From Gammaproteobacteria bacterium (lineage in GTDB: Bacteria > Pseudomonadota > Gammaproteobacteria > Pseudomonadales > Azotimanducaceae): 64,000 nt of DNA. This document shows positions 41,935 to 50,397 of this stretch, piece after piece (the stretch's first letter is position 1; each line of letters begins with the position of its first letter). The DNA lies in contig VXYL01000070.1 of assembly GCA_009846005.1 (NCBI GenBank), positions 1 to 64,000 of the forward strand. Direction: 5' to 3'. The notes under the pieces were generated by a model that ran no database searches, was not told where the DNA came from, and was given only the letters and a program-made list of their open reading frames with translations. The position numbers and the translations under genes are program-made.

Positions 41935-43260
41935 TTAGGCCGCCGCTTCTTCGCGCGGTTCGTCGGCACGCACGTCGGGCAGTTCCTCGCCCTCGGTGCG
42001 AGCCACGAGGGCGGTAACCGTCAGGTCGCCGGTGACGTTGACGGACGTTCGGCACATGTCGAGGATCCGATCCACCGCGATGTAAAGACCGATGGCTTCG
42101 AGAGGCAGGCCCAGCACCGACAGGATCAGTGTGATGGCCACCAAACTCGCCGCCGGAATTCCCGCCACGCCGATGGACGTCAAGAGCGCGAGCAGCACGA
42201 CGAGGAATTGGTCGACCACCGTCAGGTCCGCGCCGAACGCCTGGGCGATGAAGATCACGACCACGCACTCGAAAAGCGCCGTGCCGTCCATGTTCACCGT
42301 TGCGCCGAGCGGCAACACGAAGCTCGTGGTGCCCTCCGAAATGCCAGCCCGGTTGGCGCTGCGGAGCGTCACCGGCAGGGTGGCCGAAGACGATGCCGTG
42401 GAGAAGGCCATCAACTGGGCCGGCATGATGCGCCCGTAGTAGGCGTAGGGCCGTAGCCTCCCCACGAACCGCAAGAGCAGCGGAAACGTCACGAAGAAAT
42501 GCGTTCCCAGCGCCAACAGGACGGTGAGCGTGAACCAGGCGAGCGCCTCTACGAGCGTTGCTAGCGGCACCGTCAGCAACGCCTTGCCGACCAGCGCGAA
42601 CACGCCGTACGGCGCGAACTTGAGGATCCACGTCGTGATCATGATCATCACGTTGTGGATGGCAGTCCAGAAGTTCGTCAGCGTCTCGCTGGCCGCCCCT
42701 TTGAGCCGCGCCATGAAGTAGCCGAACACGACGCTGAAGAAGATCAGCGCGAGCAGCTCCATGTTCGCGGCGGCTGCGAAGACGTTGTCGGGAATGGCGC
42801 GGGAAATCACCTCCACGAGGTCGCCGGCATCGCGCCCCTCGACCCGCTCCAGCTGGGCCGAGACGTCGGGCATGTTCTCGCTCAACGCCTTGACCGCCTC
42901 GCCGCCGCCGGGATTGATCACGTTGACGAAGACCAGGCCCGTTACGACCGCCAGCAAACCGGTGGCGACGTAGAAGCCGACGGTCTTGCCGCCGACCCGG
43001 CCGAAGTTCTCGCGCCCCGCCATGTTGCGAACGCCCATGATGATCGATGCCACGATCAACGGTACGACGATCATCTTCAGGGCGTTGATGAACAGTCCGC
43101 CGAAGAAGCCGAGTATCTCGGTGAGCGGAGCGCCGAAGATCGTCGTGGACTCGTTCGCCACGAGACCGACGATGACGGCAAGTACCAGCGCGATGAGAAT
43201 CTGCCAGTGCAGGGCGATCCTGCCCGACGGACTGCTTGGTGTGGTGTCTTGGTCGCTCAT
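41935..43260 (-). CDS. Dicarboxylate/amino acid:cation symporter (DAACS family)
   Basis: A 441-residue sodium or proton-coupled symporter (GltP/DctA fold). 'LFINALKMIVVPLIVASIIMGV' (TM2), 'ALGTHFFVTFPLL', 'MAFSTASSSATLPVTLRSAN' (serine-rich reentrant loop HP1), 'SFVLPLGATVNMDGTALFECVVVIFIAQAFG' (NMDGT motif) and 'GIPAASLVAITLILSVLGLPLEAIGL' (HP2) are all present. Substrates are likely glutamate, aspartate or C4-dicarboxylates. It is first in a minus-strand run symporter, ubiA, dctQ, dctM, sulfotransferase. Confidence 0.93.
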   Translation of the reverse strand: MSDQDTTPSSPSGRIALHWQILIALVLAVIVGLVANESTTIFGAPLTEILGFFGGLFINALKMIVVPLIVASIIMGVRNMAGRENFGRVGGKTVGFYVATGLLAVVTGLVFVNVINPGGGEAVKALSENMPDVSAQLERVEGRDAGDLVEVISRAIPDNVFAAAANMELLALIFFSVVFGYFMARLKGAASETLTNFWTAIHNVMIMITTWILKFAPYGVFALVGKALLTVPLATLVEALAWFTLTVLLALGTHFFVTFPLLLRFVGRLRPYAYYGRIMPAQLMAFSTASSSATLPVTLRSANRAGISEGTTSFVLPLGATVNMDGTALFECVVVIFIAQAFGADLTVVDQFLVVLLALLTSIGVAGIPAASLVAITLILSVLGLPLEAIGLYIAVDRILDMCRTSVNVTGDLTVTALVARTEGEELPDVRADEPREEAAA

Positions 43261-43346
43261 GTGGTCATTTCCCCCTTTGGATGACGTGACCGGGTCGTTT
43301 GTCGACCCGACCTGGTGCGACTACATCGCTGGCCCGTTCGAAAACC

Positions 43347-43514
43347 TCAACCGATTTCGATCATCTCGAAGTCTTCCTTGCCGACGCCGCACTCCGGGCA
43401 GATGAAATCCTCGGGAATCTCCTCCCAGGGTGTGCCGGGGGGGATGCCGTCCTCGTCAAACCCCTCGGCCTCATCGTAGATCCATCCGCAGACGATGCAC
43501 TGCCACTTCCTCAT
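43347..43514 (-). CDS. rubA: Rubredoxin
   Basis: A 55-residue one-iron electron carrier. It reads MRKWQCIVCGWIYDEAEG and ends ICPECGVGKEDFEMIEIG. The four iron ligands are Cys6, Cys9, Cys39 and Cys42 (CxxCGW and CPECG). It passes electrons from a reductase to oxygenases or peroxide-reducing enzymes. The flavoprotein at 10569 is a plausible reductase. In Pseudomonas rubredoxin genes lie near ubiA, as here with one symporter gene between. It sits 86 bases upstream of the symporter ATG on the same strand. Confidence 0.95.
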   Translation of the reverse strand: MRKWQCIVCGWIYDEAEGFDEDGIPPGTPWEEIPEDFICPECGVGKEDFEMIEIG

Positions 43515-43617
43515 TCGGTCCTCTCACGGGTGCGCGCGCCAGCTCGGCCAGCGTCGGTGAAGCCTAACAGACTGCCGATTTCCTACACGCACGCTTCGAT
43601 CCGCCCGACATGGTGGT

Positions 43618-44739
43618 ATGTTCCGGGCCACTGGCAAAAGCAACCGATGGACCGCCGAGATCGACACGTTGAAGTGCGCCGACCGTCAACGCCTGGCTCC
43701 GGAGACGTTCCGTTTGCCCGTCGAGGAGATGCGTGCCGGCACCTACGCCGACAAGTATTTTGTGCGGACACGCCACGTCCTGCGGGCGGATCGACACTCG
43801 CCGAACGTCCTGATGCAGGTCTTCTGCAAGGCATCCGGGATTCTTTGCGGCGTCGACGAAGCTATCGCAATACTCAAGCTCGCAAGCGACGACTGGTCGG
43901 CGCTTACCGTCTGCGCCCTCTACGACGGCGACTGCGTCGAGGCGTTCGAGACGGTGATGACCATCGAAGGCCCGTACGATGTCTTCGCCCATCTCGAGAC
44001 GCTCTATCTCGGTGTCCTCGCCCGGCGCACCCGCATCGCTACCCAGACCCGGCGCGTCGTGGACGCGGCTGCGCCCAAGGAGGTGTTCTACTTCCCGGCC
44101 CGGCATGACCACTATGCCGTTCAGGCCGGTGACGGCTACGCCGCCCGCATCGCCGGTGTCGCGGCGGTGTCGACCGATGTGCAGGGCGCATGGTGGGGCG
44201 GCGAGGGCATCGGCACGGTCCCCCATGCGGCGATCGCGGCCTACGGTGGTGACACGGCGCTGGCCGGGCGCAAGTTCGCGGAACACTTGCCGGACTCGGT
44301 GCAGTTGGTCGTGCTGGTGGACTTCGAGAACGACAGCGTGAAGACCGCCCTTGAAGTCGCCCGGGCGCTGGGGCCGCGCCTGTACGGCGTTCGCTTGGAC
44401 ACCTCCGGCACCCTGGTTGACAAGAGCGTCATCCCGGCACTGGGTCAGTTCGACCCGCGCGGCGTCAATCGTGAGCTCGTGGTCAACGTCCGCAAGGCAC
44501 TCGACGACGCTGGCTTCGAATCCGTGCGGATCATCGCCTCCGGCGGGTTCGGAGTGGACAAGATCCGTGCCTTCGAAGCAGTCGGTGTGCCGGTGGACGC
44601 CTACGGCGTTGGTTCGTCGCTGGTCGCGAACCACGGCGACTTCGACTTCACGGCGGACATCGTCCTGACCGACGGCAAACCCAGTGCCAAGGTCGGACGG
44701 ATCCACAAGCCAAATCCACGCCTTGAGGAAGTGCCATGA
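43618..44739 (+). CDS. Nicotinate phosphoribosyltransferase family protein
   Basis: A 373-residue NAPRTase-family enzyme that would make nicotinate mononucleotide. Landmarks are 'AGTYADKYFVRTRHVL' near residue 40, 'EVFYFPARHDHYAVQAGDGYAA' near 155, 'QLVVLVDFENDSVKTALEVARALG' near 226, 'GVRLDTSGTLVDKSVIP' near 258 and 'IIASGGFGVDKIRAFEAVGVPVDAYGVGSSL' near 305. The gene after it encodes a nicotinamidase, overlapping by ATGA, so the pair converts nicotinamide to nicotinate mononucleotide for NAD salvage. Confidence 0.88.
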   Translation: MFRATGKSNRWTAEIDTLKCADRQRLAPETFRLPVEEMRAGTYADKYFVRTRHVLRADRHSPNVLMQVFCKASGILCGVDEAIAILKLASDDWSALTVCALYDGDCVEAFETVMTIEGPYDVFAHLETLYLGVLARRTRIATQTRRVVDAAAPKEVFYFPARHDHYAVQAGDGYAARIAGVAAVSTDVQGAWWGGEGIGTVPHAAIAAYGGDTALAGRKFAEHLPDSVQLVVLVDFENDSVKTALEVARALGPRLYGVRLDTSGTLVDKSVIPALGQFDPRGVNRELVVNVRKALDDAGFESVRIIASGGFGVDKIRAFEAVGVPVDAYGVGSSLVANHGDFDFTADIVLTDGKPSAKVGRIHKPNPRLEEVP

Positions 44740-45365
44740 CGAGAGTGTTCTGGGACGTCGATACCCAGGTCGACTTCATGCGGCCCGACGGCAAGCTCTA
44801 CGTCGATGGTGCCGAGACGGTTGTTGCGAATCTCGCCACGTTGACCGGATTTGCCCACGGCAACGGGATCCGCATCGTCGCCAGCTCGGACAACCACGAC
44901 CCCGGTGACGACGAACTATCCGGGACGCCGGACTTCGTGGACACGTTTCCCCCGCATTGCCTGCGGGATACTGAGGGACAGGCGCGCATCCCCGAGACGG
45001 CTCTCCATGACGCCCTTGTCGTGGAGCCGGAGGACGCGGCGGCGGACGTCGTCCGGCGCGTGGCGAACCATGCCGGCGACATCCTGTTCCACAAGCGCTA
45101 CTTCGACGTGTTTACCAATCCGAGTGTCTCTGCGGTGGTCGAAGCCCTTGGCGTCGACGAAGTCGTGCTCTACGGCGTTGCGCTCGATGTGTGCAACCGG
45201 TACGCGGTCGAAGGTCTGCTAACCCGGCATCCCGGGGTGGCGATCACGGTGGTCACCGATGCTGTCCGTGCCATCGACGAGGGCGCCCGGGATGCGCTGC
45301 TCGGCGGGTGGCGCCGCCGTGGCGTGGGGCTTGCCGTAACGGCGGATATCGTCGAGCGCCTATGA
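44736..45365 (+). CDS. pncA: Nicotinamidase / cysteine hydrolase
   Basis: A 209-residue isochorismatase-fold enzyme. The catalytic triad is Asp9 ('DVDTQVDF'), Lys120 ('FHKRYFDVF') and Cys153 ('ALDVCNRYA'). The metal site is 'SSDNHDP' near residues 51-56, as in nicotinamidases. It hydrolyses nicotinamide to nicotinate, feeding the phosphoribosyltransferase upstream (ATGA overlap). Confidence 0.87.
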   Translation: MTRVFWDVDTQVDFMRPDGKLYVDGAETVVANLATLTGFAHGNGIRIVASSDNHDPGDDELSGTPDFVDTFPPHCLRDTEGQARIPETALHDALVVEPEDAAADVVRRVANHAGDILFHKRYFDVFTNPSVSAVVEALGVDEVVLYGVALDVCNRYAVEGLLTRHPGVAITVVTDAVRAIDEGARDALLGGWRRRGVGLAVTADIVERL

Positions 45366-45536
45366 GCGTCCCTCGGCGCTAGTCTCCTGTGTCACAAATG
45401 CGTTGAAGCTTCCGAAGGGGCTTGGTCTGGGAAAAGCGTCGATGAAGCGAGGATGTGCCGCCCCAATGCCCCCCGAGGCATGTTTCTCGCACGAGATTGA
45501 CCTCCCCAAACATCAACCTGATTCTGACGCGGCACA

Positions 45537-46460
45537 CTAGCGCCGGTTCCAGGCGTCGACGGAGTCCGCCGAGAGGTTGGTCACATGCCCGGTCGGCGTG
45601 GCCATTAGGTTGACGATGACGAGTTCGCCGGAATCGAGCAGACCGCGGGCACGAACGAGCAGCTGCCACTTGCCGAGGCCCGGACCAAGGCTGCCCACCG
45701 GCACGGTTTCGCCGTCGTCATTCGTCGCGGGGCTGAGCTTCAGCTCGAGACCGGCCCCCGTTTCGAGTTCCTCGGCCGAGAGCTCCTGAACCGTTGCAGC
45801 CGCGAGCATTCCCGACACCTGCCGTGCTTGGCCGTCTTCGTCGACATTCTGCGAACCGTCCCCGCGGAATCCGGTGACGACGACGGCCACCTCGTCGGGA
45901 CTGTTGTTGATCAGCCGCAGACGGCTCGCCTGGTTCAGGTTGGAGGCCGGATTGAAGATGGGAACGCGCCATTCGGCGCAAAGCTCCTCGCTGCAATCCC
46001 ACCTTCCCGCGTAGGCGACGGACGGCGTCATGTCCGTCAGGAAGCCGTCGCTGGTGCGGATGTAGGCCGTGGGTTCGACGGCATGCGAGCCCGGCGGGAA
46101 ACACAGCCACCAGTGGCCCGTCACAGGCGCCGCGCCCGTACCGGTCAGTTCGCCTTTGTCGGGGTTGCCGTCCTGAAGGTCGGCGCTGTTGAAATGCAGC
46201 GTCTCGCGGGGGCCGAGCCGGACCCGCAGGTCGTACCCGTTGCCCGCGTCGTCGTACGCCGTGAACGGCACGGCGGCACCCTGGTCGCGCGGATTCACCA
46301 AACGCACGAATCCTTGGTGACCGTTCGGCCAACCGGCCGCCGGCACGAAAGGAAGCAGTTCGGCGCCGAACCCGCAGGTCTGCGCGCTCGCGGCCATGGC
46401 CTGCGCTAGACAGGCGCAGGCAAACACCAGTAGCCGTACCAGGGTCGGCCTTCGGTGCAC
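45537..46460 (-). CDS. Secreted protein with two similar halves, unknown function
   Basis: About 307 residues from GTG 46460. The leader 'LLVFACACLAQAMAASAQ' is a signal peptide (cleavage near residue 26). The mature part shows an internal duplication: 'QGFVRLVNPRDQGAAVPFTAYDDAGN' and 'SRLRLINNSPDEVAVVVTGFRGDGS' look like two copies of one beta-rich unit. I recognise the style from surface proteins of gammaproteobacterial genomes but cannot name a family. It begins 26 bases after the stop of the large FG-GAP gene on the same strand and is likely cotranscribed and functionally linked. Confidence 0.7.
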   Translation of the reverse strand: MHRRPTLVRLLVFACACLAQAMAASAQTCGFGAELLPFVPAAGWPNGHQGFVRLVNPRDQGAAVPFTAYDDAGNGYDLRVRLGPRETLHFNSADLQDGNPDKGELTGTGAAPVTGHWWLCFPPGSHAVEPTAYIRTSDGFLTDMTPSVAYAGRWDCSEELCAEWRVPIFNPASNLNQASRLRLINNSPDEVAVVVTGFRGDGSQNVDEDGQARQVSGMLAAATVQELSAEELETGAGLELKLSPATNDDGETVPVGSLGPGLGKWQLLVRARGLLDSGELVIVNLMATPTGHVTNLSADSVDAWNRR

Positions 46461-46485
46461 GCGAGCAGTGCTCCTGGGTCCGTGC

Positions 46486-49400
46486 CTAGTCACCCTCCAC
46501 GTCGAAGTGGACAATCTCGACGAAATTGTGCGGCTCACTGTTCCCGGCGCGGTCCACGAGAACGACCTCCGCGAGACCCCACGTGCCCGGCATCGAGCCG
46601 GGCGGCAGAATCACGACACGTTCAATGACCTGCCACTCGGTCGGGTCGCCACTCGGGTAGAGCGCTGATCGATCATCCGGATAGATGTAGTAGAAGTGCG
46701 TTCCGCCTTGCGGGTCGCGCAGTCTTAATTTCGAGACGGAGAGTCCCGAGATGTTGTCGCGGTGGACCAGGCCTATGGTCACCTCGGTCTCGCCGTTCGG
46801 CGCCTCGGGATTCACGGGTTCGGCGCTGACTTCGATTCGATTGACATCGAGTTCCGGTGGTTCGGTGTCGGGGTTGGTCGTCGTGAGTGAGATGGTCGCC
46901 GGGGATTCGTCTCCGTCGGCGCCAGTAAACTTTGCCGAGCCGTAGTTCCTAGCGACATCCTGCATCGAGATGTAGTTCACCGAATACTCGGATGAAGGCA
47001 TGTAGTTCGGCATCAGGAACTCCACGGTGCACGCGTCGCCCGCATCGCTCGCGTTGCCGTGCTCGGCGTGGGAATACGTGTCCTGAATCGCGGCGTTGAT
47101 GGCCGCGTAGCAGGCGTTGGAACTCCTCATCCCGGTGTCCTCGTCGACGAACCAATCGACACGGATCACCTGAACGGTATCGTCCTCGTCCCAGACGGAC
47201 TTGGCCATTGAAACGGTCCCTGCCACGTAGGCCGGGCGCGTGTAGTCCTCGAGATAGTTGTCCACGTACATCCGCCAGCCGAAGTCGCTGGTGCGCTGAT
47301 ACCGCTCGTTGCCGGCAAGGTCGCGGAGTTGGACCTGTTCGGGTAGCCAATAGCCCGCCTTCAGGTACTTGCCAAGGAGGAACTCGCCCCGTAGCCGGGT
47401 CCCCAACGCGCCGGATGGCAGACTGTCGCCGTACTCGTCGACCGGGTAGAGCCAAAGGTCGAAAAACGTGCCGATGTCGCTCTTGATGCGAGCCAAACCC
47501 CGCTCTGCGCCTTCCGCCTCGGTGTCGAGCGCATGCAGCTCGACATCCACCGTGAGCTGCTTGTCGTCTCTCGGTCCACCCGCGACGGTGATGTCGACCT
47601 GCCTGATTTTTCCGGGATAGACGTAGTCCGGGAACAGGTTGTAGACCTCGAACGTCAAATCCTCGCGAATGGCGGCCACGTAGATGTCGCCCTGCATGAT
47701 TCTGTCGCGCACGAACGCGTACTTGTCGGCGGACCGGGCGCGGAGCCGGTCCGGGTTGATGATGAAGAACGAGATCGTCTCCGCCATGTCCTCGTTCGGG
47801 TTCTTGGCATGGGCGTAGGCCGATACGAACTCGGTGGTTTTCGAGGTCGACCAGCCGCTCTCGGCATCGGGATCTTCGTACCAGCCACCGAGTTCGATCC
47901 AATCCGCCTTGAGCTGGTCGTCGAACAGGTGGGCCCAGAGGAAATGCGCCTTCTCGTGGATGATGAGGCGGTGCATGTAGTCCTCGGATTTTTGCCTGAA
48001 CGCCGTCTCCATGAACTCGACGTACTCCGATTGCGGCCATGCCACCGCGGGCGCCGTGGGGTATAGGGGGTGGGGCAACCCGTTCAGACGGCGGACGAGA
48101 TAGCGCATGCCGGCCAGCTTGTGCATGCCGGTGGGCATCTCCTCGAGCATGTTGATCAGCAGCAGGATCTCGCTCGCATGGAACTCCTGGAAGTTGGCCT
48201 CGGACTCGGGTCCGGTGGTGGAACGGGTCAGCGCGGCGTAGTCGTCGATCCGGGTCGTGACGCCGTACCGCTCTTCGAAAATCCGCTCGTAGGCGCGCTC
48301 GTCGCGACCGTGGTCGGTTACGAAACGAACGGCGGCGTGATGAAGGCGTCGTGAGAACCACACGCCGCGCTTGCCGTCCACCGTGGCGATCTTGGGCGTT
48401 GCGTTGACGAAGGCAGCGGACGAGATGGTCACCTCGCGGGTCCCGTCGTCGGCTGCGATGATCGTGACGTCGTCGTCGATGAAATCGTCCGTCAGCCGCC
48501 ACGTGCTCGCCGGCAGAAAGCGGTCGTTGGCGGGACTCTGCTCGTCCTGCGGAATCGATTCCATGGTCTCGAGCAGCCGGAAGGCGTGTTCCTGCGACCA
48601 GCCCTCGCCCGTGAGCAGCATGTTGTACTTCTGTCGGAGACTGTCGGCGGCTGCGGTGTCCGCCACATCCACGGCGGTGCCGTGGAACTCCACGACCCGC
48701 GGTTCGACGATGTACGACGAATATTCGGCGCCGGCGGTGGTCTGATCCTCCTCCCAGTGGTAGACGAACGGATCGGTCGGCAGCCCCTGAAGCAGATGGG
48801 GTTCGTCGTCGTAGACGTGACGGAACGGGAACTTCACGACGCGCGCCGCCGTGGTGGAATGGCCCCGCGCGTTGATCTTGATCGCGTACTCGCCGTCGGC
48901 TACGCCGCGGAACGCGAAACAACCCGTACCGTCCGGATGGGCGACCTGCAGCGAGCCGTCGCTTGTAAGCATCACCTCGACATCGTCGGGATTGCCCGCG
49001 AAACCGGCGATGTAGCCGACGTACGAGGGCGATCCGCCCGACTCGCCGCACACGGTCACAGCGCCGGTGCGCGGCAGATCGGCCTCTCCGCTGTATGCCG
49101 CCACGGACGCGCGTCCGTCCATGGCGTAGTAGTGCCAGGATCCGTTGGCGTTCTGCAGCAGCACGTCGTCGGCGCCGTCGCCGTTCAGGTCGCCGACGCC
49201 CACGATCCGCCAGCTCGGCCCGCTCGTTATATCGGCCCGCCCGCTCCCTTCGAGCGAGGCATCGGGTCCGTCCATCGCGTAGTAGAACCACGACCCGCCC
49301 GAGTTGCGCAGCAGCACATCGTCGGTACCATCGGCGTTCAGGTCGCCGATACCGGCCAGGCGCCCGTCGAAGTCATCCGGCAGGTCGGCTAGGCCGCTCT

Positions 49401-50064
49401 CGGCCGGTAGCACCCTGCCGTCACGGATGGCATGGTAGAACCAACGGCCGTCGGCGTGCCGCAGCAGCACGTCGTCCGTGCCGTCGCCGTTCAGATCGCC
49501 GATACCTGCGAATCGCCATTCGAGCCCGGTGGGCAAGGCGATGCGGCGACCCCCCGCTTCGCGGAAGCGACCGTCCGTCTGGAAATACAGCCAGCGTCCG
49601 CCCTCGTGGCGCAGCAGCACGTCGTCCGTGCCGTCGCCGTTGAGGTCCCCGACGCCGGCGAGTCCCCACGCCAGGCTCTGCGGCAAGGCGGTGGTGCCGC
49701 TCTCGTTCGCGATGCCGTGCCGACCGTCCATGGCGTGGTAGACCCAGGCACCCTCGTCGTGGCGAAACAGCACGTCGTCGGTGCCGTCGCCGTTGAGGTC
49801 CCCGACGCCGGCCACTTGCCAGTGCTCGTCGCGGGGCAGGTCAGGCGCTTCGGTCTCGCCGTCCGCCACCGCCGAGCCGTCCATCTCGAAGACGTGCCAA
49901 GCGTCCCGGTCCCACAGCAGAACGTCGTCCTTGCCGTCGCCGTCGAAATCCGCGATGTGTGCTCCGAGGACCGGCAGGGCGGCGAGGGCGGTCGCGCCCA
50001 GCGCCCCACCTGCCCACCGACGCAGGAACTCGGAACACGCCGTCGGGGCGGTTCGTCTTGCCAT
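46486..50064 (-). CDS. Large secreted FG-GAP/VCBS repeat protein with HExxH zinc-protease motif
   Basis: A 1192-residue protein. The N-terminus 'FLRRWAGGALGATALAALPVLGA' (about residues 13-35) resembles a Tat-type export signal. Six FG-GAP repeats follow (about residues 37-340), each with a calcium loop such as 'DLNGDGTDDVLLRHA' and a Trp-Tyr close. The middle contains 'IIHEKAHFLWAHLF' with the zincin motif at His703 and a downstream acidic 'MAETISFFI' about 70 residues later, so a secreted zinc metalloprotease is plausible. The C-terminal 250 residues are beta-rich, ending with a bacterial Ig-like part. ATG 50064 was chosen for the signal; a start at 50094 is possible. Confidence 0.78.
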   Translation of the reverse strand: MARRTAPTACSEFLRRWAGGALGATALAALPVLGAHIADFDGDGKDDVLLWDRDAWHVFEMDGSAVADGETEAPDLPRDEHWQVAGVGDLNGDGTDDVLFRHDEGAWVYHAMDGRHGIANESGTTALPQSLAWGLAGVGDLNGDGTDDVLLRHEGGRWLYFQTDGRFREAGGRRIALPTGLEWRFAGIGDLNGDGTDDVLLRHADGRWFYHAIRDGRVLPAESGLADLPDDFDGRLAGIGDLNADGTDDVLLRNSGGSWFYYAMDGPDASLEGSGRADITSGPSWRIVGVGDLNGDGADDVLLQNANGSWHYYAMDGRASVAAYSGEADLPRTGAVTVCGESGGSPSYVGYIAGFAGNPDDVEVMLTSDGSLQVAHPDGTGCFAFRGVADGEYAIKINARGHSTTAARVVKFPFRHVYDDEPHLLQGLPTDPFVYHWEEDQTTAGAEYSSYIVEPRVVEFHGTAVDVADTAAADSLRQKYNMLLTGEGWSQEHAFRLLETMESIPQDEQSPANDRFLPASTWRLTDDFIDDDVTIIAADDGTREVTISSAAFVNATPKIATVDGKRGVWFSRRLHHAAVRFVTDHGRDERAYERIFEERYGVTTRIDDYAALTRSTTGPESEANFQEFHASEILLLINMLEEMPTGMHKLAGMRYLVRRLNGLPHPLYPTAPAVAWPQSEYVEFMETAFRQKSEDYMHRLIIHEKAHFLWAHLFDDQLKADWIELGGWYEDPDAESGWSTSKTTEFVSAYAHAKNPNEDMAETISFFIINPDRLRARSADKYAFVRDRIMQGDIYVAAIREDLTFEVYNLFPDYVYPGKIRQVDITVAGGPRDDKQLTVDVELHALDTEAEGAERGLARIKSDIGTFFDLWLYPVDEYGDSLPSGALGTRLRGEFLLGKYLKAGYWLPEQVQLRDLAGNERYQRTSDFGWRMYVDNYLEDYTRPAYVAGTVSMAKSVWDEDDTVQVIRVDWFVDEDTGMRSSNACYAAINAAIQDTYSHAEHGNASDAGDACTVEFLMPNYMPSSEYSVNYISMQDVARNYGSAKFTGADGDESPATISLTTTNPDTEPPELDVNRIEVSAEPVNPEAPNGETEVTIGLVHRDNISGLSVSKLRLRDPQGGTHFYYIYPDDRSALYPSGDPTEWQVIERVVILPPGSMPGTWGLAEVVLVDRAGNSEPHNFVEIVHFDVEGD

Positions 50065-50206
50065 GGCCCAACGAGAAGTACATCGTCCGTACATCGGATA
50101 AGCCTCCCTACAACCTGCCCGAAGGCGCATTCACCGCGCGTGCCTTGCCGGCCCGACCCCATGGATTCGTGATCGAAACGTGCGTCGGGGCAGGCAACAA
50201 CTCGTC

Positions 50207-50234
50207 TAATGCACTATAACGTACCGCTGCATTA
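50207..50234. promoter_or_regulatory. Operator-like inverted repeat TAATGCA-N14-TGCATTA
   Basis: Two perfect 7-base arms, TAATGCA (50207-50213) and TGCATTA (50228-50234), have centres 21 bases apart, two DNA turns, as in dimeric regulator sites. It lies about 145 bases before the FG-GAP gene start. Confidence 0.4.
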
Positions 50235-50285
50235 AGTGTTCCTTCGGAATTTGGCGAGGCGCGTTAGTTTTACGTTTGTTTCGGT

Positions 50286-50322
50286 GGTTCGGACGGGCCG
50301 ACGCGGTCGACCGTGCCGAACC
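50286..50322. terminator. Hairpin downstream of recG
   Basis: GGTTCGG-ACGG (50286-50296) pairs with CCGT-GCCGAACC (50311-50322) with one bulge, about 76 bases past the recG stop. No T-run follows on the minus strand, so termination would not be classical intrinsic. Confidence 0.35.
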
Positions 50323-50397
50323 GCGCCACTCGTCACGGCACCCTTCGGGGTAGTCTGACGATGTATCAACCCCCGCCGAAGCCATGAAGACTCGGGC

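Larger units (their letters stand above)
50065..50397. other. 333-base intergenic region between recG and the FG-GAP gene
   Basis: No gene is supported here. It is less GC-rich than its surroundings around 50205-50275, holds an operator-like inverted repeat (50207-50234) and a GC hairpin (50286-50322), and should contain the promoter of the FG-GAP gene and the transcription end of the recG operon. Confidence 0.7.

Noticed and set aside
45366-45536. Possible small minus-strand gene or mobile-element remnant (peptide with 'RRFSQTKPLRKLQRI')
   Set aside because: The short peptide looked vaguely familiar, but there is no supporting start, inverted ends or target duplication that I can defend.
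46949-49291. 780-codon minus-strand open frame inside the FG-GAP gene
   Set aside because: Extremely Arg-rich composition; out-of-frame shadow of the repeat protein.
49100-49960. Regularly spaced similar DNA segments resembling a CRISPR array
   Set aside because: Spacing is about 150 bases and all copies are in frame, coding FG-GAP calcium loops.
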